From positions 819,663 through 883,662 of the forward strand of contig NC_006371.1 of the NCBI RefSeq assembly GCF_000196255.1: DNA of 64,000 nt, given 5' to 3'. Positions 55,414 through 63,183 of the stretch are shown in pieces. This DNA is from Photobacterium profundum SS9. GTDB taxonomy: Bacteria > Pseudomonadota > Gammaproteobacteria > Enterobacterales > Vibrionaceae. The stretch's first letter is position 1. Every line of letters begins with the position of its first letter. Both the position numbers and the translations under genes were made by a program. The notes under the pieces were generated by a model that was not told the DNA's origin, did not search any database, and saw nothing but the letters and a program-made list of their open reading frames with translations.

Positions 55414-55869
55414 ATGAAAATACTTCGATTTGCAGGTGTGGGTAGTATTGGTTTTATCGTCGATGCAGCAACGATGTTTTTGTTGTCTACCTACATTGCT
55501 TTTGTTCCCGCTCGCGCTATTGCGTTTTGGGTAGCAGCAACGTCTAACTGGTGGTTAAATCGGCATATTACCTTTGATGCGAGCAGTACCCCAAACCCTA
55601 TGCAGCAGTGGGGGCGTTTTATAGCGGTTTCTTGTATTGGCTTCATTCCAAACTGGGGCTGTTATTGGTTATTAATGCAATCGGTAGATATAAATCAATT
55701 ACTAATCGTGCCTGTAATTAAGTACCCTGAGCTAAAATACCTGATGGTAAATCACCTCAATATTGAGGTGATTTGGTCAGTTGTCGCAATGGTGCCAGGG
55801 GTGTTATTGGGAATGCTGACTAACTATCTATTGGCTGACCGTTGGGTGTTTCGTTCGGCTGTAGCGTGA
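55414..55869 (+). CDS. GtrA-family membrane protein
   Basis: This 151-residue protein has four membrane helices and the GtrA pattern RFAGVGSIGFIVDAATMFLL, with LADRWVFR at the end. GtrA proteins are thought to flip polyprenyl-phosphate-linked sugars across the inner membrane, working with a GT2 synthase. I chose the ATG at 55414; upstream in-frame starts exist from 55363. Its last 50 bases overlap the 3' end of the convergent sensor kinase gene. The glycosyltransferases it would serve lie across the two-component genes, at 57949-60554. Confidence 0.85.
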   Translation: MKILRFAGVGSIGFIVDAATMFLLSTYIAFVPARAIAFWVAATSNWWLNRHITFDASSTPNPMQQWGRFIAVSCIGFIPNWGCYWLLMQSVDINQLLIVPVIKYPELKYLMVNHLNIEVIWSVVAMVPGVLLGMLTNYLLADRWVFRSAVA

Positions 55870-57121
55870 TAGTTGCTGTACATCCCCCTGTTGCGTTATT
55901 AGCCAAATCTAGCTGCCAGCCATATTTACGACAGATATCGTTGGCAATCACTAGCCCTAAACCATACCCCTCAATGCCTCTCGGTTTTGTATCAAGCCCT
56001 ATGCCTGTATCTACAACTTCAATGGCATAAGGAGAAACCGAAATCGTTACTGTACCTTCTTCAGTACACGCAAACGCATTTTTTACTAAATTACCTATCA
56101 ATATTTTTATTGTAGTTTCAGGTACCTTGATCTTGGTTTCTTCTTTTAGTATCACCTCACAATTGATTGGTTTGTGATTAATCAAATGTGAATGAGATAG
56201 AATGATGTTTTCAATCTCCTCTTTATCAAGCGTTCGCAGTACTAAGGTAGAGAGATCTTCATCACGGGTAAGAGATAATAATGTTGTCACAAAGTCGTTC
56301 ATCTCATTACTGGCAGAAAGCAGGCGTTGTCGTTGTTTTTCAATAAATACCGGCTCATTAGATTGACCCAGTAAAGATATCGTTCCCTTAATAACCATTA
56401 ATGGTGTACGTAATTCATGGCTAGCGTAGCGATTGAATGAGCGTTCTCGCTCAATAGAGGCATGAAGCCGAGCTTGATATTGATTAAAGCTATTAACTAA
56501 CTGCAGAAGTTCTTTTGTTTCGACACCTTCAGGCACAGGTATTGGGCTTAAGTCATGGGGCGAACGCGCTTCTAGTTCTTTGGCGAGTGTTGATAATGGG
56601 CTAGTAAGGCGCTGTGAAATGCGTAGTACAACAGCAAAGCTAACCAGTAGCAGAGTGATAGAGATAATAAGCTGTTTTGCTTGGCTCCAAAATATTTGCT
56701 CTTCACTGAATTCATAGATCTCATCGAAGTACAAAATATAGACCGTCTGCACTTGGTCGCGAATGATTAGCTGCGACTTCATAATAAAGTATTCAGTGTC
56801 TTGTGTTTCTGCCTGTTTCAGTTCTACTGCGGTATTGAATTGAAGGTTGTCAGGAATTGTTATATTGGCAGGCAATGCTTCTTTACCAACATATGCAAAG
56901 CTAAAAGGGGGAATTGCAACACTGGTATTATGGCTATCGCTTAAAAGCTCTTGAGCGACTTCTTTTGAGTAATTGAGTCGGTTCTGGGCATTTAACTGCT
57001 CAAGATCTTCAAGAGTCGATTCCATCAGTGAAAAATGGGTCGCGATAATGGCAAATGCCACAATCGCAAAATAGGTAAAAGTGATCTGTTTTGCGGATTT
57101 AACTTTAGACACGTGACTCAT
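55820..57121 (-). CDS. Sensor histidine kinase of the GtrA/ArnT-like locus
   Basis: This 433-residue membrane kinase has an N-terminal helix (about 13-32), a periplasmic domain of about 100 residues, a second helix near 145-165 and a HAMP linker. The H-box is NRYASHELRTPLMVIKG; the N-box (GNLVKNAFACTEEG), VVDTGIGL and GYGLGLVIAND motifs are intact. Its ATG overlaps the response regulator stop (ATGA). The arrangement recalls envelope-modification systems that control lipid A changes (PmrB, CarS/VprB), but the signal is not known. Confidence 0.85.
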   Translation of the reverse strand: MSHVSKVKSAKQITFTYFAIVAFAIIATHFSLMESTLEDLEQLNAQNRLNYSKEVAQELLSDSHNTSVAIPPFSFAYVGKEALPANITIPDNLQFNTAVELKQAETQDTEYFIMKSQLIIRDQVQTVYILYFDEIYEFSEEQIFWSQAKQLIISITLLLVSFAVVLRISQRLTSPLSTLAKELEARSPHDLSPIPVPEGVETKELLQLVNSFNQYQARLHASIERERSFNRYASHELRTPLMVIKGTISLLGQSNEPVFIEKQRQRLLSASNEMNDFVTTLLSLTRDEDLSTLVLRTLDKEEIENIILSHSHLINHKPINCEVILKEETKIKVPETTIKILIGNLVKNAFACTEEGTVTISVSPYAIEVVDTGIGLDTKPRGIEGYGLGLVIANDICRKYGWQLDLANNATGGCTATITLQPNETPNGQPIDS

Positions 57122-57792
57122 CCTTTATCAATGAGTTGATAGCCAACCTTTGGCACTGTATTGATATAAGCGTGTTTAAATGGTTTATCTATTTGACTGC
57201 GTAATTGGTAGATATGACTTCTTAACACGTTCCCTTCGGGTTCATCATCTCCCCAAAGTGCAGAGATGAGCTCATCTTTTGCTACTACGTTCGGCGCTCT
57301 GACCATCATCAGTTTCAATATAGTAAATAAGGTGGGATTTAAAGAAAACTGGCAGTCATTTCGAGAGACAATATGCGTATTTAAATCTAATGTTAGCTCG
57401 TCAAATTTTAATGTTTTGGTTGCTGTATTGCCAATACGTCGACGGGTTAATGATTTAATTCTCGCTTCCAATATTTCTAAATCAAACGGCTTCACAAGGT
57501 AATCATCAGCACCTTGTGCGAAACCTTCTAAGGTATCCTCTCGCGTATCTCGTGCAGTCAGCATTAAAATCGGGGTATCAACGCCTTGTTCACGCAGTTT
57601 TTGGCAGACGGTAAATCCATCCATGCGAGGCAGCATGACATCAAGAATAATAAGATCGTAATGATTACTGCTAGCGAGTTCATAACCATGCAAACCATTA
57701 TTTGCATAATCCAGTGTATAGCCTTTAATTTCGAAAAAATCGAATATGACACCTGCGATGTCTTTATGGTCTTCAATAAGGAGTAATTTCAT
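57118..57792 (-). CDS. OmpR-family response regulator of the GtrA/ArnT-like locus
   Basis: This 224-residue regulator has a receiver domain (1-118; acidic pocket LLIEDHKD, phospho-Asp in YDLIILDVMLPRMDG, Lys in DDYLVKPFDLEI) and an OmpR winged helix (about 128-222, ALWGDDEPEGNVLRSHIYQLRSQ). It precedes and overlaps the kinase gene. It diverges from the GT2-GT39 operon, so the 157-bp intergenic region is the obvious place for its own binding site. Confidence 0.87.
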   Translation of the reverse strand: MKLLLIEDHKDIAGVIFDFFEIKGYTLDYANNGLHGYELASSNHYDLIILDVMLPRMDGFTVCQKLREQGVDTPILMLTARDTREDTLEGFAQGADDYLVKPFDLEILEARIKSLTRRRIGNTATKTLKFDELTLDLNTHIVSRNDCQFSLNPTLFTILKLMMVRAPNVVAKDELISALWGDDEPEGNVLRSHIYQLRSQIDKPFKHAYINTVPKVGYQLIDKG

Positions 57793-57948
57793 CGTCTTAC
57801 CAGTGTTTTAATCGTAAAAATAGCAAATATTCATGTGGCATATAATGGCACATATTAGAGTGAAAAAAATGTCAGAGACCTTTTTATGACACGACTTCTC
57901 GTACGATGAATTCAACCGCACAGGAAAGACGCATTTAAGAGGTATTGT

Positions 57949-59103
57949 ATGTCGACCATTACTTTATTATCTCAACACAGAGATAAGCAGAATAAAGGTA
58001 AAGGGAAGTCGCCCCTGCTATCCATTATTATTCCAATGTACAACGAAGAATTAGTCATTGAAGAATGCCATAAGCGGGTATGTGCTGTGCTTGATGGTTT
58101 GAATGAGCATTGTGAAATTATTTATGTCGATGATGGCAGCAGTGATAGCAGCGTCAAGCTTGCGAATGGTTTTTCTAGTGAATACCACCAGATAGTCACT
58201 ATCTGTTTAAGCCGTAATTTCGGTAAAGAAGCGGCAATGAGTGCAGGCTTACAAGCCGCAAAAGGGCAGGCTGTTATTCTTATTGATGCTGATCTTCAAG
58301 ATCCCCCTGAATTGATCCCCGCCATGGTGAACGAGTGGAAACAAGGTTTCGATGTTGTTGACATGCAGCGTCATAAACGTCATGGCGAAAGCTGGTTTAA
58401 ACGCGTAACAGCGGCTGCTTTTTATAAGTTAATTAACAGTATGTCGGATATACCAATCCCTCAGAATGTGGGTGATTTCAGGCTAATTGATCGTCGTGTG
58501 GTCGATGAGATTAATAAACTGCCAGAGCGAACTCGTTTCATGAAAGGTTTGTTTGCATGGCCCGGATTCCGACGTACAACATTGCAATTTGATCGGGATG
58601 CGCGTCAAGCGGGTGAAACAAAATGGAACTACACCAAATTAGTGCATCTTGCCTTTGAAGGTATTACGTCATTCAGCACTCGACCGCTACGACTTGCCAC
58701 TGCTGCGGGTCTATTTACATCCCTAGCTGCAATTATTATGGCAGCGGTTGTTTTTACGAAAACGATTATTTGGGGTGATCCCGTTGCTGGCTATCCTTCG
58801 ACGATCATGATTGTTCTGTTGTTGGGTGGAGTACAACTACTCTCAATTGGTTTAATGGGCGAATACGTGGGGCGTTTGTTTATAGAAGCAAAGCAACGAC
58901 CATTATTTGTTGTGATGGATCAGACAATCAAAAATGCCACAGCCAATGTGACAATGAATACTAATCACGCCGAGACTAATACTGAAATACAGACATTTAA
59001 AATGAAGCCTATTGACGAAAACGCGCACGCAATGAGTGTTCCTCGAGAGTATGTTTTTCCGAAAGGACAGCTAAGTACCACGAGTGAGGAAATAAAAGCA
59101 TAA
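57949..59103 (+). CDS. GT2 polyprenyl-phosphate glycosyltransferase (ArnC/GtrB-like)
   Basis: This 384-residue protein has a GT2 catalytic domain (about 20-245) with VDDGSSDSS, LSRNFGKEAAMSAG and the DADLQDPPE metal site, followed by two membrane helices (about 250-305). This is the layout of ArnC, GtrB and dolichol-phosphate mannose synthases, which transfer a sugar to polyprenyl phosphate at the cytoplasmic face. A C-terminal extension of about 65 hydrophilic residues lacks recognisable motifs. It begins after AAGAGG and shares one base with the GT39 gene. Confidence 0.9.
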   Translation: MSTITLLSQHRDKQNKGKGKSPLLSIIIPMYNEELVIEECHKRVCAVLDGLNEHCEIIYVDDGSSDSSVKLANGFSSEYHQIVTICLSRNFGKEAAMSAGLQAAKGQAVILIDADLQDPPELIPAMVNEWKQGFDVVDMQRHKRHGESWFKRVTAAAFYKLINSMSDIPIPQNVGDFRLIDRRVVDEINKLPERTRFMKGLFAWPGFRRTTLQFDRDARQAGETKWNYTKLVHLAFEGITSFSTRPLRLATAAGLFTSLAAIIMAAVVFTKTIIWGDPVAGYPSTIMIVLLLGGVQLLSIGLMGEYVGRLFIEAKQRPLFVVMDQTIKNATANVTMNTNHAETNTEIQTFKMKPIDENAHAMSVPREYVFPKGQLSTTSEEIKA

Positions 59104-60554
59104 TGTTTAATTCATTGAAAAAGCTATCTTTAACTCAACTCGCAATAGCACTTACTGTTATATCGATTCTGATTCGTTTCTTGAGCCTTGGTTTATATCC
59201 ACTCATGGATACAACGGAAGCCCGTTATGGTGAAATGGCAAGAATAATGTATGAAACGGGGAACTGGATTATCCCCATGTTTGATTACAATGTACCATTT
59301 TGGGGGAAACCGCCGCTTTTTACTTGGCTAAGTGCCGCTGGGTTTGAAATTTTCGGTGTTAATGAATTTGCTGCCCGCGTACCTCATTTACTTGTTGGTT
59401 TGCTTATTTTAGTGATGACGTGGTTTGTTGCTTCTAGAGAAGAAAATAGCAATAAAGAACAAGCGTGGTTAGCGACGGCTATATTAGCCACGACAGTCGC
59501 TTTTATCGTGATTTCTGGTGCAGTGATGACTGATACCGCACTCACGTTTGGTATCACACTTGCTATGATTGGTTTTTGGCAATCATGGACGACGCAATCT
59601 CGCTTCTGGGGTTATATGTTTTTTGTTGGGCTGTCTGTTGGCATGCTAGCAAAAGGACCGTTAACGCTGATTTTAGTGGGAATTAGCTTAACACTGTGGA
59701 TTTGTGGCGATAAAAGGTGGAAACGTATTCCGACCTGTTTACCTTGGAAAGGTGGAATTGCTATTTTCCTTATGCTGTCATTACCTTGGTACTTGCTTGC
59801 GGAATGGAAAAGCCCTGGCTTTTTAAATTACTTTATTGTGGGCGAGCACATTAAGCGGTTCATTGTGAGCGGTTGGGAAGGCGATTTATATGGCACTGCA
59901 CATAAAGAAATTCGAGGCACTATTTGGCTCTATTGGGCACTTGCGGCATTACCTTGGACACCGATTCTAATGTATCAGGTCGCTCGCTTTTTCAAAGCAG
60001 GAGAAGAGGGGGTTGTTAGCGACAATGGGTATTTCGGTTTCTTATGGTGTTGGATGCTGTCACCACTGATTCTCTTTACCTTCTCGGGTAATATTTTATC
60101 GAGTTATGTAATGCCTGGTTTGCCTGCTTTTGCACTATTAATCGCGGGTTACCAAGGAAAGTTAAAGCTACCTGATAAGGTATACAAGATTGGTCTAATC
60201 ACGCCTGTACTTATTGTTATTGCCGCGTTATTACTTGGCTATAATCTAACGGGGAAAGAAGTTGAGAAAAATTTATTATCAACGTGGAGTCAACAAATTG
60301 AAGCGCCAGAAAGTCAGCTTGTATATTTGAATAAGCGTCCATTCTCTGCTCAGTTCTATTCAAATGGCAAAGCAAAGAAGGTGACAGGGTCACTTGGTGC
60401 GGTGTTGAATGATTTGAAAGAACCAACGTTTTTGGCTGTAAAAACAAATCAGATCCCACAAGGTTTTATGTGGAAAAAGAACCGTTGTGAATTAAGGGCT
60501 GAGTCGACTAATCGAGAGCTGGTTTACTGTACACAACCTAACGAGTCTACTTAA
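59103..60554 (+). CDS. GT39/ArnT-like membrane glycosyltransferase
   Basis: This 483-residue inner-membrane protein belongs to the ArnT/PMT superfamily. About ten to twelve helices are visible, and the first periplasmic loop has DTTEARYGEMARIM, with the acidic/Arg signature of the family. ArnT adds 4-amino-arabinose to lipid A from an undecaprenyl carrier. No arnABD synthesis genes are present here, so the sugar may be a different one. Its start overlaps the GT2 stop (TAATG). Confidence 0.9.
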   Translation: MFNSLKKLSLTQLAIALTVISILIRFLSLGLYPLMDTTEARYGEMARIMYETGNWIIPMFDYNVPFWGKPPLFTWLSAAGFEIFGVNEFAARVPHLLVGLLILVMTWFVASREENSNKEQAWLATAILATTVAFIVISGAVMTDTALTFGITLAMIGFWQSWTTQSRFWGYMFFVGLSVGMLAKGPLTLILVGISLTLWICGDKRWKRIPTCLPWKGGIAIFLMLSLPWYLLAEWKSPGFLNYFIVGEHIKRFIVSGWEGDLYGTAHKEIRGTIWLYWALAALPWTPILMYQVARFFKAGEEGVVSDNGYFGFLWCWMLSPLILFTFSGNILSSYVMPGLPAFALLIAGYQGKLKLPDKVYKIGLITPVLIVIAALLLGYNLTGKEVEKNLLSTWSQQIEAPESQLVYLNKRPFSAQFYSNGKAKKVTGSLGAVLNDLKEPTFLAVKTNQIPQGFMWKKNRCELRAESTNRELVYCTQPNEST

Positions 60555-60787
60555 GAGGCTGATTTGTATGGTTAATATGGTGTTGCGATAACTTTGTAGT
60601 GCATAGTATGGCTATCTAATTATGCACTGAAGAAATTACTTGTTAGGCTCGTATGGCTTTTTTGGATATGTGAGAGGAGTCTCATTGGTTGTTTTTTAAA
60701 CTGTGATGAAAACATCAATTACTACTTAAGTAGTATGAAATTATAGCGTCAGTATTTGATTAATTTTAAATTATTGGAGTCATCATT

Positions 60788-61039
60788 ATGTATAAAGAAT
60801 TACTGGGGATCCCTAAAGAGCATGTTTTTGTTCGAACCGATATGAAGTGGGATATTGGTAAAAAGATAGATATTGATACGTTTTGGTACGATGAAAAAGA
60901 TACCGCAGGCCATATAGTTGCAAGGTATATTGTTAAGGTGACTAAGTTCGTTTATCCACCCAAAAAGTCATTAATCAGTTTCAATAAGTATACGCCAGAT
61001 AGCCTTTCGCTATTGGCTTCAGGTGAACTGCAGCATTAG
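60788..61039 (+). CDS. Unknown small protein, 83 residues
   Basis: I do not recognise this protein. It is soluble and basic with many aromatic residues (DIDTFWYDEKD, KFVYPPKKSLI). It starts after GGAG at a good distance and ends at a strong terminator, both of which support a real gene. No domain is evident. Confidence 0.65.
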   Translation: MYKELLGIPKEHVFVRTDMKWDIGKKIDIDTFWYDEKDTAGHIVARYIVKVTKFVYPPKKSLISFNKYTPDSLSLLASGELQH

Positions 61040-61065
61040 GCTTTGTTTTTAAAAATTTTATATTC

Positions 61066-61095
61066 AAAGAGCCACAAACCCAGTGGCTCTTTTTT
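61066..61095 (+). terminator. Rho-independent terminator
   Basis: AAAGAGCCAC (61066-61075) and GTGGCTCTTT (61083-61092) form a perfect 10-bp stem, followed by TTT. It ends the small gene at 60788. Confidence 0.92.
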
Positions 61096-61320
61096 GAACT
61101 CTTGTGTTTTGCTCACAAAGCTGGTGGTTAACTTGTGTTATTACTTGACGGTATTGTGACAAGCTGTGAAAGTAGATCGATAGTCAACTGAATGCATTTG
61201 TCTGTTCAGTAAGTAAATCAGAATTCAATTTACCACGCTATATGGTTTTCTGAATCTTCCCCAAGAAATTAATCAGCGTATAGCTATTTGTGGTGTAATA
61301 AAGATCAAAGGACGATAAAA

Positions 61321-61719
61321 ATGATACCAAGAGACTCAACACTCCGTGTCGTAAGACCAACCGATAACCTCAAAAAAATAGCGCTGATGTACAGTAAAGC
61401 GCTTGGTTTTGAAATGGTGAAACAGTTTGATGACCATGATGGTTTCGACGGCGTTGTATTAGGGCATCCGAAGCACGCATACCATCTAGAGTTTACTCAC
61501 CAGCGTGGTGTTACTGTTGGACAAGCATCTAATAGTGGTCATCAGTTAGTCTTTTATATCGCGTGTAGCCGCGAATGGGAGCGAGCATGCAGAAGTATGA
61601 TTGATGAAGGCTTTAGCGTAGTTGAAAACAATAACCCTTATTGGGAAGGGGTAGGTAAAACCTTCCAAGATGTTGATGGTTATTGTTTAGTGCTTCAAAA
61701 CAGAGATTGGGCTCTTTAA
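61321..61719 (+). CDS. VOC (glyoxalase/bleomycin-resistance) superfamily protein
   Basis: This 132-residue protein has the VOC paired beta-alpha-beta-beta-beta fold: RVVRPTDNLKKIALMYSKAL, FDGVVLGHP, YHLEFTHQ and FQDVDGYCLVLQ. Possible metal ligands are His in HLEFTHQ and Gln/Asp in the last strand. The enzyme class includes isomerases, dioxygenases and antibiotic-binding proteins, and the reaction cannot be chosen. I use the ATG at 61321 (AAGGACG upstream); an in-frame ATG at 61288 exists. Confidence 0.82.
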   Translation: MIPRDSTLRVVRPTDNLKKIALMYSKALGFEMVKQFDDHDGFDGVVLGHPKHAYHLEFTHQRGVTVGQASNSGHQLVFYIACSREWERACRSMIDEGFSVVENNNPYWEGVGKTFQDVDGYCLVLQNRDWAL

Positions 61720-61752
61720 CGTTAAATCTAATCAGCTGCAAACTGATTTCGT

Positions 61753-61780
61753 AAGCACAGGACTTTCCTGTGCTTTTTTA
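61753..61780 (+). terminator. Rho-independent terminator of the VOC gene
   Basis: AAGCACAG (61753-61760) and CTGTGCTT (61768-61775) form an 8-bp stem with a 7-base loop, followed by TTTT. The group II intron begins immediately after its T-run. Confidence 0.92.
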
Positions 61781-61781
61781 T

Positions 61782-62625
61782 GTTTGCCCAGCAAAGCTGG
61801 CAAACCCGTCTACTTGAAAGATAGTGGAGTCACCCCGACTAAGGGGAAGACAATCCGAATGGCAAGGGCGTCACTGGCCAACGGTGGGGTCTGAAGGAAG
61901 CCATAGGAAGTTAGATGTACACAACTAACCGTAACCTGTTTCGGCGGTGTTGGTGGGTAAGCGTCCGTAATAGCGCGAAGCCCAATACTTAGTCAGACCA
62001 ATACTGTGTTTGAGGGTGGAATATCTAGCAGGGAGTCAGTGCAATAACTGGGGAAGCCTGACACCACATCCGGGCAAACGCCGGAAGCGTCCATCAAGAG
62101 GTGACTCAAGATGCACGTTGGTGCGAGGTGGCAGATGAACCCGTAGTAGTGAGTAAGGCTAGGCCGATGAAAGCCAGTAATGGTGTGGAGGGGAAAACCA
62201 AGCCGACTATCAACATGATGTTTGATAGGGTCAACTGATACCAAAAGTACAGTTGATTGCGAAGGGGGAAGCGTACTTTAAGACTGTGATGAGCAGTGAC
62301 TTTTTTTTCATGGATACACAAGCCGTCTGATCAACGGGACACGTCGAGTTGGTGCACTAGGAATAGTGTTAACTGATGATAACGGTCGTATAAGGAAAGT
62401 AATTGCAACAAAGTTTGGTAGATTGCCATCGTGCTAGAACGCCAATCCCTGCAATGAAAGTTACCACCATGTAGAAAAGAAGCCGCACCCACATGGCGCA
62501 CAATATCAGATGTTATATTGGTGTTGTGCCACTAATAATAGCGATACGAAGTATGCATGAGCCGTATACGAGGTCCGTACGGTTCTGTGAGAGGGATGAG
62601 GCGGTAACGCCTCACCCTACTCGAT
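61782..62625 (+). ncRNA. ORF-less group II intron
   Basis: This 844-base region has no reading frame but shows group II intron structure. The 5' end begins GTTTGCCCAGC, which pairs with GCTGGCAAAC as a domain I stem. Domain V lies at 62559-62585 (GAGCCGTATACGAGG...GTACGGTTC): an 8-bp basal helix with the AGC catalytic triad, the CG bulge and a shortened tip. Domain VI follows (GAGAGGGATGAGGCG GTAA CGCCTCACCC TACTC) with a bulged branch-point A seven bases before the end (TACTCGAT, about 62619). The reverse transcriptase gene usually in domain IV is missing. Boundaries are approximate. It lies directly behind a terminator. Confidence 0.8.
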
Positions 62626-62741
62626 ATGTTTTCTTTCTATTTTAGCCCTCTAATTTTTCTTTTGTTCTATTCTCATTCTTTAGCTGGCAGTGTTCGCCAA
62701 TATCAACTTCAATTAGTGTAAACCTACTTGTAGGAGCTAAA

Positions 62742-63005
62742 ATGAGAAGCCTATTTACTGTCATAATCATGTGTACGATTGTAAGCACCGTACATGCTGA
62801 AACATTGTTAATGTCGCATGATATGTATATCGAACGCTGCTTGAGTACCTTTGGCGAAGATCCATTAACGAAACGTGTTTGTGAAAAACAATATCAAGAT
62901 ATTGAAAAAAAAGAGCTACAGCTTATGGCTCAAATTGATACAACTCAGAAAGAATCTAGCCTTGAAGGCGCACCTTCAGCACTACCAATTGATAATGTGG
63001 AATAG
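62742..63005 (+). CDS. Unknown small exported protein
   Basis: This 87-residue protein has a signal peptide (1-19, ending VHA) and a mature part of about 68 residues with two cysteines (ERCLSTF, KRVCEKQ) about 14 residues apart, likely forming a disulfide. The helical DIEKKELQLMAQIDT segment follows. AGGAG (GTAGGAGCTAAA) lies eight bases before the ATG. I do not recognise a family. A palindromic repeat follows the stop. Confidence 0.65.
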   Translation: MRSLFTVIIMCTIVSTVHAETLLMSHDMYIERCLSTFGEDPLTKRVCEKQYQDIEKKELQLMAQIDTTQKESSLEGAPSALPIDNVE

Positions 63006-63007
63006 GT

Positions 63008-63060
63008 TATACCCAAGTTAGCTCAAGATGTTAAATATTACATCTTGAGGTAGCTTAGAT
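63008..63060. repeat. ATACCCAAG-type palindromic repeat, diverged copy
   Basis: TATACCCAAG at 63008-63017 starts this copy. CTCAAGATG (63022-63030) pairs with CATCTTGAG (63041-63049) around a 10-base AT-rich loop. The outer right arm has drifted (GCTTAGATGTA). It begins three bases after the upstream stop codon and may serve as its transcript end. Confidence 0.7.
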
Positions 63061-63183
63061 GTAATGCTAAAAGCATAGGTATCTACACAAAATGGTTACA
63101 AATTAACCAATCGGCCAAGAGAAGGGAACTGATCTAAGGATCAACGATCAAGAGAGTTAACTTTCATTTCATTAGTATTGACG

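Noticed and set aside
61993..62321. Two minus-strand frames of 71-83 codons inside the group II intron
   Set aside because: They run antisense to structured intron RNA and show no coding character.
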